From Cycas panzhihuaensis (Eukaryota; Cycadophyta): a stretch of DNA of 64,000 nucleotides. A program made the translations under genes and the position numbers. The stretch is taken from contig CM041465.1 of assembly GCA_023213395.1 (NCBI GenBank), positions 181,853,741 through 181,917,740 on the forward strand, written 5' to 3'. The notes beneath the pieces are model-generated. The model was not told the origin of the DNA. It ran no database searches and saw nothing but the letters and a program-made list of their open reading frames with translations. Positions within the stretch are counted from its first letter, which is position 1; every line of letters begins with the position of its first letter. Shown here one piece after another: positions 23,880 through 34,967 of the stretch.

Positions 23880-24480
23880 CTAAATATACTCCGAAATTGT
23901 AGATCCTGTAGAAAACTTAAAAATATAGTTAAACAATATAATGGAAAATATAAATCAAATGAAATATAATAGATCTTGAACTAAATGTAATAGAAAATCT
24001 TTGGAAAATCGATACAATAAGCGGTTATAATAACGTTAGCAGATCTGAAGTAGCAAGTTCTAGATCTCTGAAAAATACTTGATAACTTTTATATGCAGCT
24101 GATACTCTTTTGCAAATCGCAAAAATATCAAATAAGTAGATAAAAACTTGTAAACCGTCAAAATATATGATAAATCAGAGATCCGAATGAAAATAACTCA
24201 AATATAAGAATAAACTTGGATGTATATAGCTTGCTGCTGAAAATCCTTTGTAGATCTGCACAAATCTGAAAATAGATCTCAGTAATATTTGTTGAACCAG
24301 AAATATAGCTCAATAATAATCAAAATTTGCTGAAAATAATATATAAAACTTGCTAAAGATTTTCAGAAAATAAATCTAGTTAATATATATTGCTTGTAAA
24401 AGAAATCTGTTGTAGAGTGCCAGTAGATCTTGGTGCTCTTCTTCAAAGCTTCAGCAGGTCAGCAATCGCCTGCTCTGATA
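23880..24480 (-). repeat. AGATCT-rich leader array of copy A
   Basis: Degenerate repeats carry AGATCT, AAATCTG and GCTGA-AAATCC-like words next to the primer site. Equivalent arrays follow the primer sites of copies B and C. Confidence 0.72.
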
Positions 24481-24483
24481 CTA
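24469..24483 (-). other. Primer binding site of copy A
   Basis: On the minus strand TAGTATCAGAGCAGG lies two bases inside the 5' LTR. It resembles the initiator tRNA-Met site TGGTATCAGAGC. Confidence 0.85.
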
Positions 24484-24485
24484 AA

Positions 24486-24890
24486 TGAAGGAAATATACT
24501 TGCAAGACTAACAGGTTAGAACATATATCAAATAAGTATAAACTAGTATTGCATCAATACGTGATGTATCACCATTACAATAGCATAAACACATGAGAGC
24601 CTTGTTGTTCAATCCATTGTAGTAGAATGAGTATTACAAATCTTCCTCAAAAGTAGGTGGTGTCTAAAGACACCAGGGTTGTACACCCCATAATATAAAT
24701 AGTTTGGGGGAGGAGGGAAACTCCTCAACCCCTAAATTCAAATTAATAATAAAATAATACTAACTTAACTCAAATGAAACTAACTCAACTTACCTTAACT
24801 TACCTTGACACGTTGAGCATCACATGTCTAAATTGAGGTGCACAAGCCTGGTAGGTAAGAGGGAGTTGAGTGATGACATTACACCCAACA
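24486..24890 (-). repeat. 5' LTR of copy A (right copy)
   Basis: Paired with 19545-19950 and nearly identical to it. One of the few differences is near base 75 of the LTR, where CAGCAGTG in one copy faces CGTGATG in the other. Confidence 0.95.
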
Positions 24891-26130
24891 GTTACATAAT
24901 TTAATTAACAGCTTCACTAGGTAGATGTGAAAAGCGCATTCTTGAATAAGGATCTAAAAGAAGAAGTTTACATGAAGCAGAGATCTAGCTTTGTTGAAAA
25001 AGGTCATGATCACTTTGGTAAGCCAATTTGGGAAGGCATTGTATGGCCTAAAATAGGCTCTTAAAGCCTAGTTTGAAAATAGTAATTAGTACTTTTTGAA
25101 GAATAGATTTGAGAGATCTTTAACTATGTCATCTAAAAATTAAAAGTAAAAAATAATAAAATCATGTTTGTAGTATTGTATATTATTGATCTACTGATTA
25201 CATAATGATATTTGTATAATATCAAACTTAAAGACAGATCTCAATCATTTCTTTAAAATGACAAATCTAGGAATTTTACACTACTTCCTTAGAGTGGAAG
25301 TATGACAAAGACCTGGGTATGTCTTTGTCTTGTAGGTGAAGTATACTTGAAAAATTCTAAAGAAATTTAGAATGGATGATTATAAACCTATGCCTACTCC
25401 TATGAAGATAGGTCCTAAATTAACAACAAAAGAGGGTGGAGCATGTTTTGATTTAACATTATACAAACAACTAGTAGGAAGTTTAATATACTTGATTACT
25501 ACTAGATTTGATATATATTTTATAATTGGAATAATATCTAAGTTTATGATAGTGCCAAAATAGAGTCACTAGAAAACTATAAAAAGAATCCTTAAATAAT
25601 TAAAAGGCAAGATTCAATATAGATTTAAATTCTAGTATAAATACTTGAAAGGGAAGATTCAATATAGATTTAAATTCTAGCATAATGATAATTTTAGGTT
25701 GACGAGATTCATAGATTCTAATTAGGCATGTACAAGTAATAGGGGATTGACTTTTGGATATTATTTTAGTTTGGGTTTAACTATGATTATTTAAAGTAGT
25801 AAAAAGTAATTCAACATTATTTTATCCCCAATTGAAGTAAAGTATAAGGTTGTAGTTGTAGTTAATACTAAAGCCATTTAGTTATGATAGATTCTAGAGC
25901 ACATATGACTACCATAAATATAATTGACTATCTTATACTATGATAATTAGAGTACATTGAAGATTAAAAAAAAAATTATGTTCTACACTCATGCCAAATA
26001 TATTGAGGTGCACCATCACTTTATTCAAGAAGTTATTTATAAAGGTAAAATTAAGATGGTATATAAGCCAACAAAAGAACAACTAGCTAATATCTTCATC
26101 AATCCACTTGTATGTAATAGATTCTAGACT
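24891..26130 (+). pseudogene. Copia element 3 pol, part 2 (RT end, RNase H)
   Basis: This continues the RT interrupted by copy A. Near 24925 the text includes VKSAF-like and KEEVYMKQ-like remnants, then SQFGKALYGLK near 25020 (family VCKLKKALYGLKQAPRAW). The YVDD region near 25190 is poorly preserved. At 25372-25563 an open stretch reads MDDYKPMPTPMKIGPKLTTK and LYKQLVGSLIYL, the standard RT to RNase H connection. RNase H continues to about 26120 with YIEVHHHFIQE and a final KPTKEQLANIF motif. Stops are frequent. Confidence 0.88.
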
Positions 26131-26182
26131 TTTAGAGAAGGCTTAAGTGTTAGGAAAAAATAAAATAAACATTAAGGGAGAA

Positions 26183-26505
26183 TGTTAACATTTAATATTT
26201 ATTTATAGTTTATAACATTAGGTTATAAACCTTTACTTTAATTTTATATTTTACTAATATTATATTTTTAATGTTTATGTGAGTTAGAGAGTCATTGGGG
26301 GATATAACTCTTAACTCATATGCATTGCCCTTTTAGATATAAATTCCATTTTAGGAGTTGTCCTTATGAATGTATTATGCATTATAAAAATTTAATGAGA
26401 AATGATTTTGGAATGATATTTGTATCATATTTTAAAATTAATTTTCATATATGATAGGTTAATCCTTCTATTTTAGATCTCTAATGAATGTTTAAATATT
26501 TTATA
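26183..26505 (+). repeat. 3' LTR of copia element 3
   Basis: Opens TGTTAACATTTAATATT after the purine tract ATTAAGGGAGAA. It ends TTTTATA where the 5' copy ends TTTAACA, so the terminal CA has mutated to TA. Confidence 0.87.
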
Positions 26506-26999
26506 TAAACTTTAATCTAAAAGATAATTGATGTTTATATAAAATAATTATCATCTACTAGACTACATAAGTAATTAGCCACTATAGTTATTCGTTTACT
26601 AAGTGTTTTGGATATATGGTTCATCGATTGATTAGTATCAAATAACTAACTATAGGAATAGGATGAATTACTTAGAAATAAGAGTAACCCAATATATTAT
26701 ATGTCATACCCTTTATCAAATGCAATTACCATGTCAACTCATGCTACCATATAATCTTTGGCTTTGATGTTACTCTTCATGGAAAAAATAAAGTAACTTT
26801 AATATCAATAAACTCAAACATCAACATCAACTCCATTAATTAAACTCTAATAAACTAAATCTATCATTATCAATAAACTCCATCGACATTAATAGGTGGT
26901 TTCAAATAGGCTTAAACATAGTTGAATTATCACTAAAAAGTGATTAAGTATCAAAAACATCTAACAACATCATATCATCTATCTCTTAAATTAAAAACC

Positions 27000-27079
<80 letters not shown>

Positions 27080-28865
27080 AGTTTCACAAATTTTCTTTTG
27101 TTTACACAAAAATAGGTTCTCATGAACTATGAGCCAAAAATATAAAATCATCCTTTTGAGTAATTTATCACTTCAAAATGCATCTATAACCTTCAATATA
27201 CGTCTAGGAACTTTTAAGTAACAAGATTTAATACAATTATACCTCTTTTTTTTTTTTTAATAAACCTATAGAACTTGTAATTTTCTACTTGATCAACTTT
27301 AATAATTAAAACCTACTTAATTTTAATCTAGAAGGGCTCAAATAACCACTTATTTTAAAGGCACAAGAATGTAGTTTGTAATGGAATAAATAGTTTTGCA
27401 TTTAGACTTTATATGCAAAAGTTCTGCCTAAAATACCACTTGCATGTCATGAAAGATGAGTTAAGGCTAAACAAATAAAGCTTTGCCTCTTTAGTTTGGG
27501 CCCTTAGTCAATTGCTCATTCATCATATAACCATCCCTTACAAGACAAGAGGACTTCATAGATTTTAAATAAACATCCAATATAATTAAATTAAACTTAA
27601 ATATAATTTTCAATCAAATTAATTTCATCATTTAATGGTAAATAGTGGCAACAACCTATGTAGAGATTAGGCATGTTTTGAAGTAGTTTTCTATTAAATC
27701 AAAGGTGAAAACAATATATATATCTAAGCTACTCTATCTATTACAATACTACAAAATTCATATTACAGCTCTAATAAGTGAAAAAAATGAAGAAACATAG
27801 AAGTATAATAATGTAAAAATGCCTTAAATGTTGTTTAGCTACATGAAGAAAATGCATGCTTTTTGAAGCAATTTAAGAACAAATTTATTTAGTTCTAAAC
27901 CTCAAGACAATAGTCTTGCCTTCCATCTATAACAAAGAAATGCTAAATCATTAGAAAATATGATTTGAGCTAAAGACAAGTTCCATTCTACATTGCACTT
28001 AGGGTTTCAGTGCCTAAAAATAATTTTGAATGAGTGAATCACTTTAGAGGTAAAAAGCTCAATGATATGATGCCTTTAGATTAGTTATTAATTTGTTAAA
28101 CCCATCTAAAGAGTCATTTAACACCAAAGAAATATGCCCAAGCTTAAGATTAGTTGCCTATGCTTAAGATAAAACATCCATTATCAATGTGCAAATTCCC
28201 AACATCTTACTTTAAAAGTTTTTTACAATTTACAACAATTTTTAACCCAAATACAAACTAAAAAAATCATTATAATCTTAAATATTTTTGTATGTATTTG
28301 TCACTACCATAAAATAATTAATAGATGTGCCATTCAACCAACTTATTTCCCTCTTTTTAACATGGAAAAATTCCCTCTTCAAGATCATGAAAATATACCA
28401 AATAAATATATTCTCTAATTTCATATTTGAATTTAAATTTCAATCAAATTATTGGTATCTAATTATTTGGAAAGAGAAGAATTTTTAATTCCCTTCATTG
28501 ATATATTAGGGATTTCATAAAATAACCAATCTTATAAAACACCTTTATATTTTTCTTATTTAGTGGATAAATATAAAGGAACTATATGTTAGAAATAAGA
28601 TTCCTATTTATTAAAAATTTATCCATAAAAAACATCATAAAAGAACATTCACATTATTTGAAAATAAAGATCTAACTTTAATCTTTAAACGCTCATGTAT
28701 AACTCTTCACATTTATATCAAATTTACTTCAATTCTTGGTCATATCAGGTAAACATTTTCTTTAATATTTTGAAATGTTTGGCTCAAAAAATATTCTAAT
28801 ACACTTCTCTTAACATCACTAAGATGTATTATTTGCATCACATATTGAGCACTTTGTCTATAATA
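26506..28865 (-). other. Internal non-coding region of element 5
   Basis: AT-rich sequence without recognisable Gag or Pol in either direction, apart from a long TC microsatellite. The frame at 26940-27125 is the microsatellite read as Ser-Leu repeats and is not a gene. Confidence 0.55.
27005..27076. repeat. (TC)n microsatellite, about 36 units
   Basis: An uninterrupted run of alternating T and C over about 72 bases. Such a clean run in an otherwise old region suggests recent expansion. Confidence 0.98.
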
Positions 28866-29238
28866 CCATATTCAAAATATTATATGGTGAATATAAAAAA
28901 TAATATGGACAAGTATGAAGTTGATATAAGATCAATATAAAAGTATAATAAGATAAGGTATGTATATAAGAAAATCATAATAATATAGTAGAAAAATGAT
29001 CACTCTTTAAAGTATTGCATAAGATAAATATACATTTTTATTGGACCAATTAACCTCTTTTCCAACCACTAATGTAAGAGAACCCATATGTCATCCAATG
29101 GCTTATAACAACTTAGGTGAGCAATTCTACACTTATTCAAGGTGCTAATAATTTAATAATGAGGCATAATAAAAGAGTAGGAGAATTTAATTTAACTCAT
29201 TCAATATTACAAGATGTAATTAAATATTATTTCTAATA
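28866..29238 (-). repeat. Right (5') LTR of element 5
   Basis: Matches 13656-14034. On the minus strand it is followed directly by TGGTATTATAGAC (28853-28865), a decayed primer binding site. Confidence 0.78.
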
Positions 29239-29302
29239 TCTTATGCCTTGGAGTTGATGGAATTAGGGTATCTTATGCCTTGGAGTTAATGGAATCAGGG
29301 GA
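29239..29302. repeat. 32-bp tandem duplication at element 4 boundary
   Basis: TCTTATGCCTTGGAGTT followed by a GATGGAATTAGGG-like stretch occurs at 29239 and again, diverged, at 29271. The second copy runs into the element 4 LTR at 29287. The TATGCCTTGGAG part encodes the Y-A-L-E residues of the gypsy G integrase. Confidence 0.75.
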
Positions 29303-29591
29303 CATGGAGAGTAAAATGATAATATAGGAAAGAGAACCATTAATCCTATGAGGATGGTGGTGTTGATGAATACCAGGATCTTTGGACCCCATAAATAAAT
29401 AAGTGAGACTAAGAGGGATATGTCACACCTCTCAAAGTCTACCACTGACTCACATTGACAAACACCAAATATGCTATCACTAAGATTTAACATATTGCAA
29501 CTATGATATCTCCACCAATCTAAATTATTTCCCTAATATAAATAATTAACCCAAGGAAGATATGAGCCTTAATATGGGTATTATTCCAACA
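29287..29591 (-). repeat. 3' LTR of copia element 4
   Basis: Matches 49578-49883, sharing for example TCTCAAAGTCTACCA, CAACTATGATATCT and ATGGGNATTATTC. On the minus strand it opens TGTTGGAATAATACCC. Confidence 0.83.
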
Positions 29592-29613
29592 TTTCCCCTC
29601 TATAATGCTTATT

Positions 29614-30062
29614 TGTTGGAAAATAATGGAGTAAAATTAAGCTCTGATACTAAATGAAGGAAATAATATATAGGAGAACAGGGTAAAATATGAATCCAAT
29701 AATCAAAACTCAGTAGATCAATGTTGTATAGTAGCATAAACATGAATCCTTTGTATATTTAATCTATTATTAGAAGAAAGAGATTTACAAATTTCCTAAT
29801 ATGGGCAATGTCTAAAGACACCAAGGTTGCATATCCCTCAATATTTATAATTTTGGGGGAGGAGGAAAACTCTTCAACCCCTGAAATTTAAATTATAATA
29901 AAATAATATAAACTTAACTTAAAGTAAACTTAACTCAAATTAACATTAACTTACCTTAACTTACCTACACATGTTGAGCACCCACATGTGTAAATTAAGG
30001 AAGATGAGGTGTGCTCCCCTGGTTGAAAGGTGGGAGTAGAGTGATGACTATTAACTCCAACA
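29614..30062 (-). repeat. 3' LTR of copy B, with embedded primer-like site
   Basis: Pairs with 42772-43210. The first 40 bases or so on the plus strand (TGTTGGAAAATAATGGAG... to CTCTGATACTAAA) are absent from the LTRs of copies A and C. They contain the complement of TTTAGTATCAGAGC. Confidence 0.87.
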
Positions 30063-30074
30063 TTCTCCCCATTA
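30063..30074 (-). other. Polypurine tract of copy B
   Basis: TAATGGGGAGAA on the minus strand, directly before the 3' LTR. Confidence 0.85.
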
Positions 30075-30802
30075 ATGGTCATCACAAACACTTGTATCTT
30101 CTCTTTGAACTTATGAAATTTGTATTTGAAAAAAACTTTCAAAATTTGTCTCTTAACTTGATCATTATTAACTTGCTTTAACCTTTCTCCAATGTGTGTT
30201 CTTCTACCATAAAGTGGTATAGAAAAATTATAGGTAAATGAAGCTTGATTTGTACAAAGGTGAATAGCTGTAACTTTGAGTTTATCAACTCAAACATTAA
30301 AAAAACTTTGAACTTGAACTTTATCTTTTAAAGACTTTGTATTATGAACAACTGTCAAATCATCATAAATCTTTGCTATCATATTATAAGATTCATTCTC
30401 CCCCTCAAATGGAGGATTAGGTTATTATTCAATAAGTTGATCATATATTTAATTTGAATCTTCATTGGTCTTTTGATTATAATCTACTTGTTTTGGTACC
30501 TGTCTCACATGCTCAACAAAATCAACATCAAATACATTGAGGGTATCTCCCCCATAAGTAGAAATCAAAATATCTCATATAGATTTAGAAGTAGTTAATT
30601 TAGAAACTCTAGAAAAAACATTATCATTTATAGTGCAAAATAATAATCCTAAAACTTCATTATCCTTTCTAAGATTTTCTTTAATACTAAGGTCACATTT
30701 GTATTATAAATATTTTCAAAGATCATATGTAATAAAATAGTCTTGCATAGTCCTATACCATTGTGAAAAATTATGCCTATTAAATATAGAAAATTATGCC
30801 AT
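30075..30802 (-). pseudogene. Copy B gag-like pseudogene
   Basis: The translation from about 30802 parallels copy A: F-S-I-F-N-x-H-N-F-S-x-W-Y near the start, then LSIKENLRKDNEVLGLLFCT, TTSKSI-x-DILISTYGGD, EHVRQVPKQVDYN, PFEGENESYN, then NQASFTYNFSIPLYGRRTHI and the basic tail ILKVFFKYKFHKFKEKIQVF. The last part (30142-29951) is still open and runs into the LTR. Several TAG, TAA and TGA codons interrupt the first two thirds. The preserved order of blocks shows that the gene in copy A is a family trait. Confidence 0.82.
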
Positions 30803-32361
30803 TTTATCAAAAAACTTTAATACATATAAGGTATGCTTTTACTAAGTCAAAAAAATCAATTAACCAATGAACATATATGATTTTAAATAAACTTTTTGAA
30901 AGAGATGTAATACCCTTTAGAAAGTCAATCAACTATGCACAATAAGGAAATGATCTTTTCAATAATGATAAAAAAACTTTTTAATAAGTGTGTGTCTTTC
31001 GAATAACCTTTGAGATGAAGTGAATATAAGAGAAAATTTGAATGTAATAAATATCCTAAGTAAATCTGAAATAAACTTTGATGAAGAATAAAAAATTCTT
31101 TAAGCTTTTGATCCTTCAAATAAATAATCATAAATTTGAGCAAGTAAATAATTTTGTCAATGCAGGATATTCTTTTCCTTGATATTATATAATGTTGAAA
31201 CTAAAATATATATGAGTATTTTTAGTTTGAAATATAACGAATATGAAGAAACTTTTAAACAAAAATGAATTATACCCATTTAATTTTTAGGTCCACTTAA
31301 CTTATCACTTTACTTTAGATCAATTTCTATCATAAATCACTTAAAAATAACTTATATAAAAGTCAAATGAAAGATTTGAATATATAGTATAAGGGTCAAT
31401 AAGAAATATAATGAAAATTTTCCTTAAAGTAAGGTTTAGAAGACAAGCTCAAGTTTGATAGCTTTAAAGTTATACTAAATAATATCATAATAAGGTGAAA
31501 TTATACCAATATAAAAATGAATAAAATATATTTTAAATGGGACTAACCATTTTGAAAATGGGTTCCCACAAATCAAGTTTTGATGAACTAAAGGTACAGA
31601 CCTATTTTTTAGGCCTAACAGGAGCACGGAGTTTAAAATCTTATAAAAATACCAATAAAACTTTATAGAATGCTGTAAAAAGATCAAATATATCTTAGAG
31701 AGTTGCTTAATATATTTTTAGTTGAAATTTTTGAGAAATACTATACACAAAATATGTTATTATGATAAGTTTGAGAGTATTAAGTACCTCAACTTTGATC
31801 GATTTGAAAATCAATAAAAATACGTTAAAATATATAAAAAACTATGTCAGATGAAAGAGTAGTGAGTCAAGTTCCCATTAAAACTAATGGGACTAAATTA
31901 TGATACAAAATAGAGAAGTTATAGCAGAAATGGCAGTAAGTACCTTTATGTGAATGCTTAAAAAATGTTAAAAAATACCAAAGTGCCACTTTCAACAATT
32001 AAAATAATGATAAAAATGAATTCTAAAAAATAAAATAAATGGTTGATAATGAAGTTTATTGAAAGTAGATTACTATAGAATAGATCCAGGTAGAAAATAA
32101 TCTCCTGGTAATAAAATATAATCAGTTTAAAAAGTGATTTTATAAAAATAAATAAAATTACTTAAAAAATTACTAATTGACTTTAAATCAACTGAAATGG
32201 GGTCAAATCATGTTCAAATTGGTCATATGACCAGTCAAAATCAATCTAAAGAAAATTTATAACATAATGAAACTAGTTTTATCAGAAACTAATGACCCAA
32301 TGAGGAGTTATGACAAAACTTTGCCAATAACCCTTTGTGAGATAAAAAATTTAAAAAAAAA
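30803..32361 (-). other. Conserved pre-gag segment of copy B, part 1
   Basis: Corresponds to 20800-22070 in copy A and 59540-60812 in copy C. It is cut at 32361 by element 2 and resumes at 39677. Small frames such as 30925-31143 and 31475-31687 show nothing recognisable. Confidence 0.65.
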
Positions 32362-32804
32362 TGTTAGGAGTATTAATGTAACTTTTATGTTAATCTTAAG
32401 TTCTTTTTATGTCACATGTTTAAATTAGTATTTAAGTCATTCTTATGTTTAAGTTTAGAGTTTATTTTAATCTTATGTGGAAGGTGGTTGAAATACGCAA
32501 CTGCATTTTAACGAACCTTTTTTCATATTAATTCTTCTCTTAGATTCAAGGAGGTGGTTCTAAGAATCTAGGAGGGTTGTTTAAAAGCCTTTTCTAAGGC
32601 TGGTTTGGTGTGTAGGTGGTTTCAGTATATGGTATTCTATTTATCACTATTCTTAATAAAAATACAACTTTAGGAGGTGGTTTTTCTTCCCCAGAAGGGG
32701 TTTTCCACCTATCAATTTGATGTATATGTGCAATGTCATTTGTTACCTATAATTTATTGTTTATGTGATCATGTGGTGACATTGTGCATATGCCTATTTC
32801 TACA
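32362..32804 (+). repeat. 5' LTR of copia element 2
   Basis: Opens TGTTAGGAGTATTAATG and ends TTTCTACA. It aligns with the 3' LTR and more distantly with the element 1 LTR. Confidence 0.92.
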
Positions 32805-32816
32805 TGGTATTAGAGC
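32805..32816 (+). other. Primer binding site of element 2
   Basis: TGGTATTAGAGC starts at the LTR end. It has one change from the initiator tRNA-Met site. Confidence 0.9.
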
Positions 32817-33855
32817 AAAGAAACCCTTACTGGGTCTCAAGGATATGTTTCTGGGGACCAGTGCTATAAATGATAATAGGAACCTTTCAATGTTTGAGAC
32901 AGATTAGCTGGCTCTTTGTTATCCAACTGCTTAATACTAGAAATTTTCTCCCCATAAATGGGGCTCTTTATCAACCTCTTAACATAAGAAATACAAATGC
33001 AAAGAGGCATCTGGGTGTGGCTTTTCTGGTAGAATTTATAGGTTTAAACATGTTCAAACTTAAAAGACCTCTTTTATTTGATTGCCTGGAATGCCCCCAA
33101 TCTAAAGTCTCTAAGGATGATGCTCTTTCTCTTTATGTGACCAATAGCTGGTAATTGAGGAAGTTTGGACAACCATAGCCCAAAATGCAATGGTTCTCCA
33201 TTATTAGTGCTTGAAGAGGAATCATCATGTAGCCATGCACTAGGTTGAAGAAAATTTTCATCGATCTTCTCCTCTTCCTCCTCCTGCATTACACAGTAAT
33301 GCTCAACTACAAATCCCCTTAGAACCCCCCAATGTAAATTCCTTCTGATAATTCTCATTCCACGAAACCTAACCCCATTCCCATAGCCAACACCAATCTC
33401 GTGCCCACTGAAGCTTCGATTTCGCTAGCCCTGGGTTCCATGCTCTCTTCTAATCTTCTTCTATCCAAGGCTGGGCTTTTACCTCCTCCATCCATAATTC
33501 AATCTGCCAAATCCCTGCCCAGGGCGGTGGTAGGAAGGGTCAGTACTAAGCTGACTTCTTCGTTCCCCTCACAGAAGAAGTGCATTAATCCTGTGCCAAC
33601 TCAAGCGAGCTTGGCCCTGGAAATCCCATGCCCATCCCTGAGACCATCTAGAACATCTGCCTTATTCACTTTGATGTTTCTAGATTATCTTCATCTCTAT
33701 CATAACGGAAGGGATGCCAGAGATCCAAGCAATGATGCTAGTGATGTATCGATCCATCGCCTCCATCCTTTCCATTGTTAAAGACCTGAAAAGAAAGAGC
33801 ACTACAATGCTAGCCAAAATCAGGTAGGGTTTCTACCCTAATCCATATCCACAGA

Positions 33856-33857
<2 letters not shown>

Positions 33858-33884
<27 letters not shown>
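33858..33884. repeat. Poly-T run of about 27 bases
   Basis: A homopolymer T run sits at the right edge of the GC-richer block in the element 2 leader. It could be the reverse of a poly-A tail from a captured transcript inserted antisense, but simple slippage is equally possible. Confidence 0.9.
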
Positions 33885-33888
<4 letters not shown>

Positions 33889-33959
33889 AAATCTAAAAAC
33901 TCGTCAGGTCTGTGGGTTCAGTTATTTTATTTTTTATTTAATTTCATTATTTGATTTAC

Positions 33960-34260
33960 AAATTAACCTAACCCCTCCCCCCCTATTACATTAATAAATT
34001 AACCAAACCCCTCCCCTCCCTATTACATTAATAAATTAACGTTAATACCCCCCCTATCACATTAATAAACTATCTTATAAATTTTAATCAAATAATCTTT
34101 GATTAAGAACCCCTCCCATAACCCTTACAATAATATAGTACTGTTACCCCCCATCTTATATTTATCATTATATAAGTCTCCTTACATTAACCCTCCCTCT
34201 TTTTACTTCATTTCATTCTTAACATCCACACCCCCCCCAACACCTTAATTTTTAACATTT
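33960..34260 (+). repeat. C-rich simple sequence in leader of element 2
   Basis: Alternating CCCCTCCCC-like blocks with TATTACATTAATAAATTAAC. Equivalent to 7500-7760 in element 1. Confidence 0.75.
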
Positions 34261-34967
34261 GATTTATGTTCTCACTTTTTAAATCCTTTCTCCTTTATTC
34301 TTATAACTTTTTTTTCGTTAAATTTGCACCCCCAGTTACCTTTTATTTTTATATTATATTTGTTATTACATTAGTCATCTTTTATGTTATAAGCCCTTCC
34401 CTTAATCAATACTATTCTTTATTATAAATTTTTTTAAACCTTTTTTATTATAAAGTTTTTATAATCTTTTCTAAATAGACTATATATAGACTTTTTTTTG
34501 TCAAAATATATTTTTATATATTAGTATTATTCCTCTTTATTACAAGACATTTAAATAAAGTTTAATTAATTAAAATTCTTTTTGCAAATTAGTCTTATTA
34601 TTATCTAACTAAATTAATTACAAAAATAATTAATTGCTTTAATTTTATACTTTAATATTCTTAGAACCTAAATTCTTATGAAGGGAGACTGTTTATTTCT
34701 CAAATTAAGGGGAACCTTTTTTTCGAAAAGGGATTGTTTAAGGGGGGTTTTTTAAGGGGTTGTTTATTTTTCAAGTCAAGGGAGACTATCTGCTTGAAAA
34801 CATGTGATTTTTTTCTTTAAGGGAAAAGCAAGTAATACATACCACAATGCTTTCTTCTTTATTCTTGAATTATGCCTGTTAAATATTAATCTGATGATTA
34901 GTAATATTATTAAGTGATTATTTTTTCACCTATCGTTAAGTTTTAATCAAATTTAATAATTCTCAAT

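Larger units (their letters stand above)
19545..24890 (-). mobile_element. Copy A: gag-only LTR element, intact, youngest
   Basis: This is a minus-strand LTR element inserted in the RT gene of element 3, with a perfect 5-bp duplication GTTAC (19540-19544 and 24891-24895). The two LTRs (406 and 405 bp) are nearly identical, differing by eye at only a handful of positions and one small indel cluster. In element order it has: LTR, primer site, AGATCT-rich array, a GC- and CpG-rich cargo block, a conserved pre-gag segment, a short Gag gene, PPT, LTR. No protease, integrase, RT or RNase H is present anywhere in its 4.5-kb interior. Copies B and C belong to the same family. It must have been mobilised in trans. 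Confidence 0.92.
14208..26505 (+). mobile_element. Copia element 3, interrupted by copy A
   Basis: LTRs lie at 14208-14532 and 26183-26505, both opening TGTTAACATTTAA. They are flanked by TAAAT (14203-14207) and TAAAC (26506-26510), a 4 of 5 match. A TAGTATCAGAGT primer site directly follows the 5' LTR, and a purine tract precedes the 3' LTR. Coding remains are Gag, protease, integrase, reverse transcriptase and RNase H on the plus strand, with the RT cut by copy A. Without copy A the element is about 6.9 kb, a normal copia size. It is itself inserted in element 5. Confidence 0.9.
13656..29239 (-). mobile_element. Element 5: old LTR element without recognisable coding
   Basis: Two related repeats at about 13656-14034 and 28866-29238 act as LTRs. 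Next to the right copy, on the minus strand, lies TGGTATTATAGAC, a decayed initiator-tRNA primer site. Next to the left copy lies a purine tract (GGAGGAGAA on the minus strand). That sets the orientation as minus. The flanks CTTAC (13651-13655) and CTTAT (29240-29244) are a likely 5-bp target duplication. Without nested element 3, the internal part is only about 2.5 kb (14035-14207 plus 26506-28865) and shows no gag or pol, so it resembles a non-autonomous LARD-type element. The exact LTR ends are uncertain by a few bases. Confidence 0.72.
32817..34967 (+). other. Leader of copia element 2 with unidentified GC-richer block
   Basis: Between primer site and gag, about 33000-33830 is clearly GC-richer than its surroundings and holds open frames on both strands. 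The minus frame 33358-33074 contains an acidic run (QEEEEEKIDENF), a Ser run and little low-complexity sequence otherwise. It continues upstream in frame to about 33436, where a stop ends it. The plus frame 33401-33781 is Ser-, Pro- and Leu-rich. I do not recognise either. By analogy with the FY fragment in element 1 this is probably captured host DNA. 33960-34260 is the shared C-rich block. Confidence 0.6.

Noticed and set aside
26940-27125. 61-codon ORF rich in Ser-Leu repeats
   Set aside because: It is the (TC)n microsatellite read in frame, not a protein.
13656-29238. Reading the two repeats at 13656-14034 and 28866-29238 as LTRs of gypsy G
   Set aside because: They interrupt the integrase frame rather than flank the element, are oriented minus, and have their own primer-like site and purine tract.
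33401-33781. 126-codon plus-strand ORF as a new gene
   Set aside because: No recognisable domain, Ser/Pro/Leu-rich, located in a retrotransposon leader and overlapping nearby minus-strand open sequence. More likely captured or chance open DNA.
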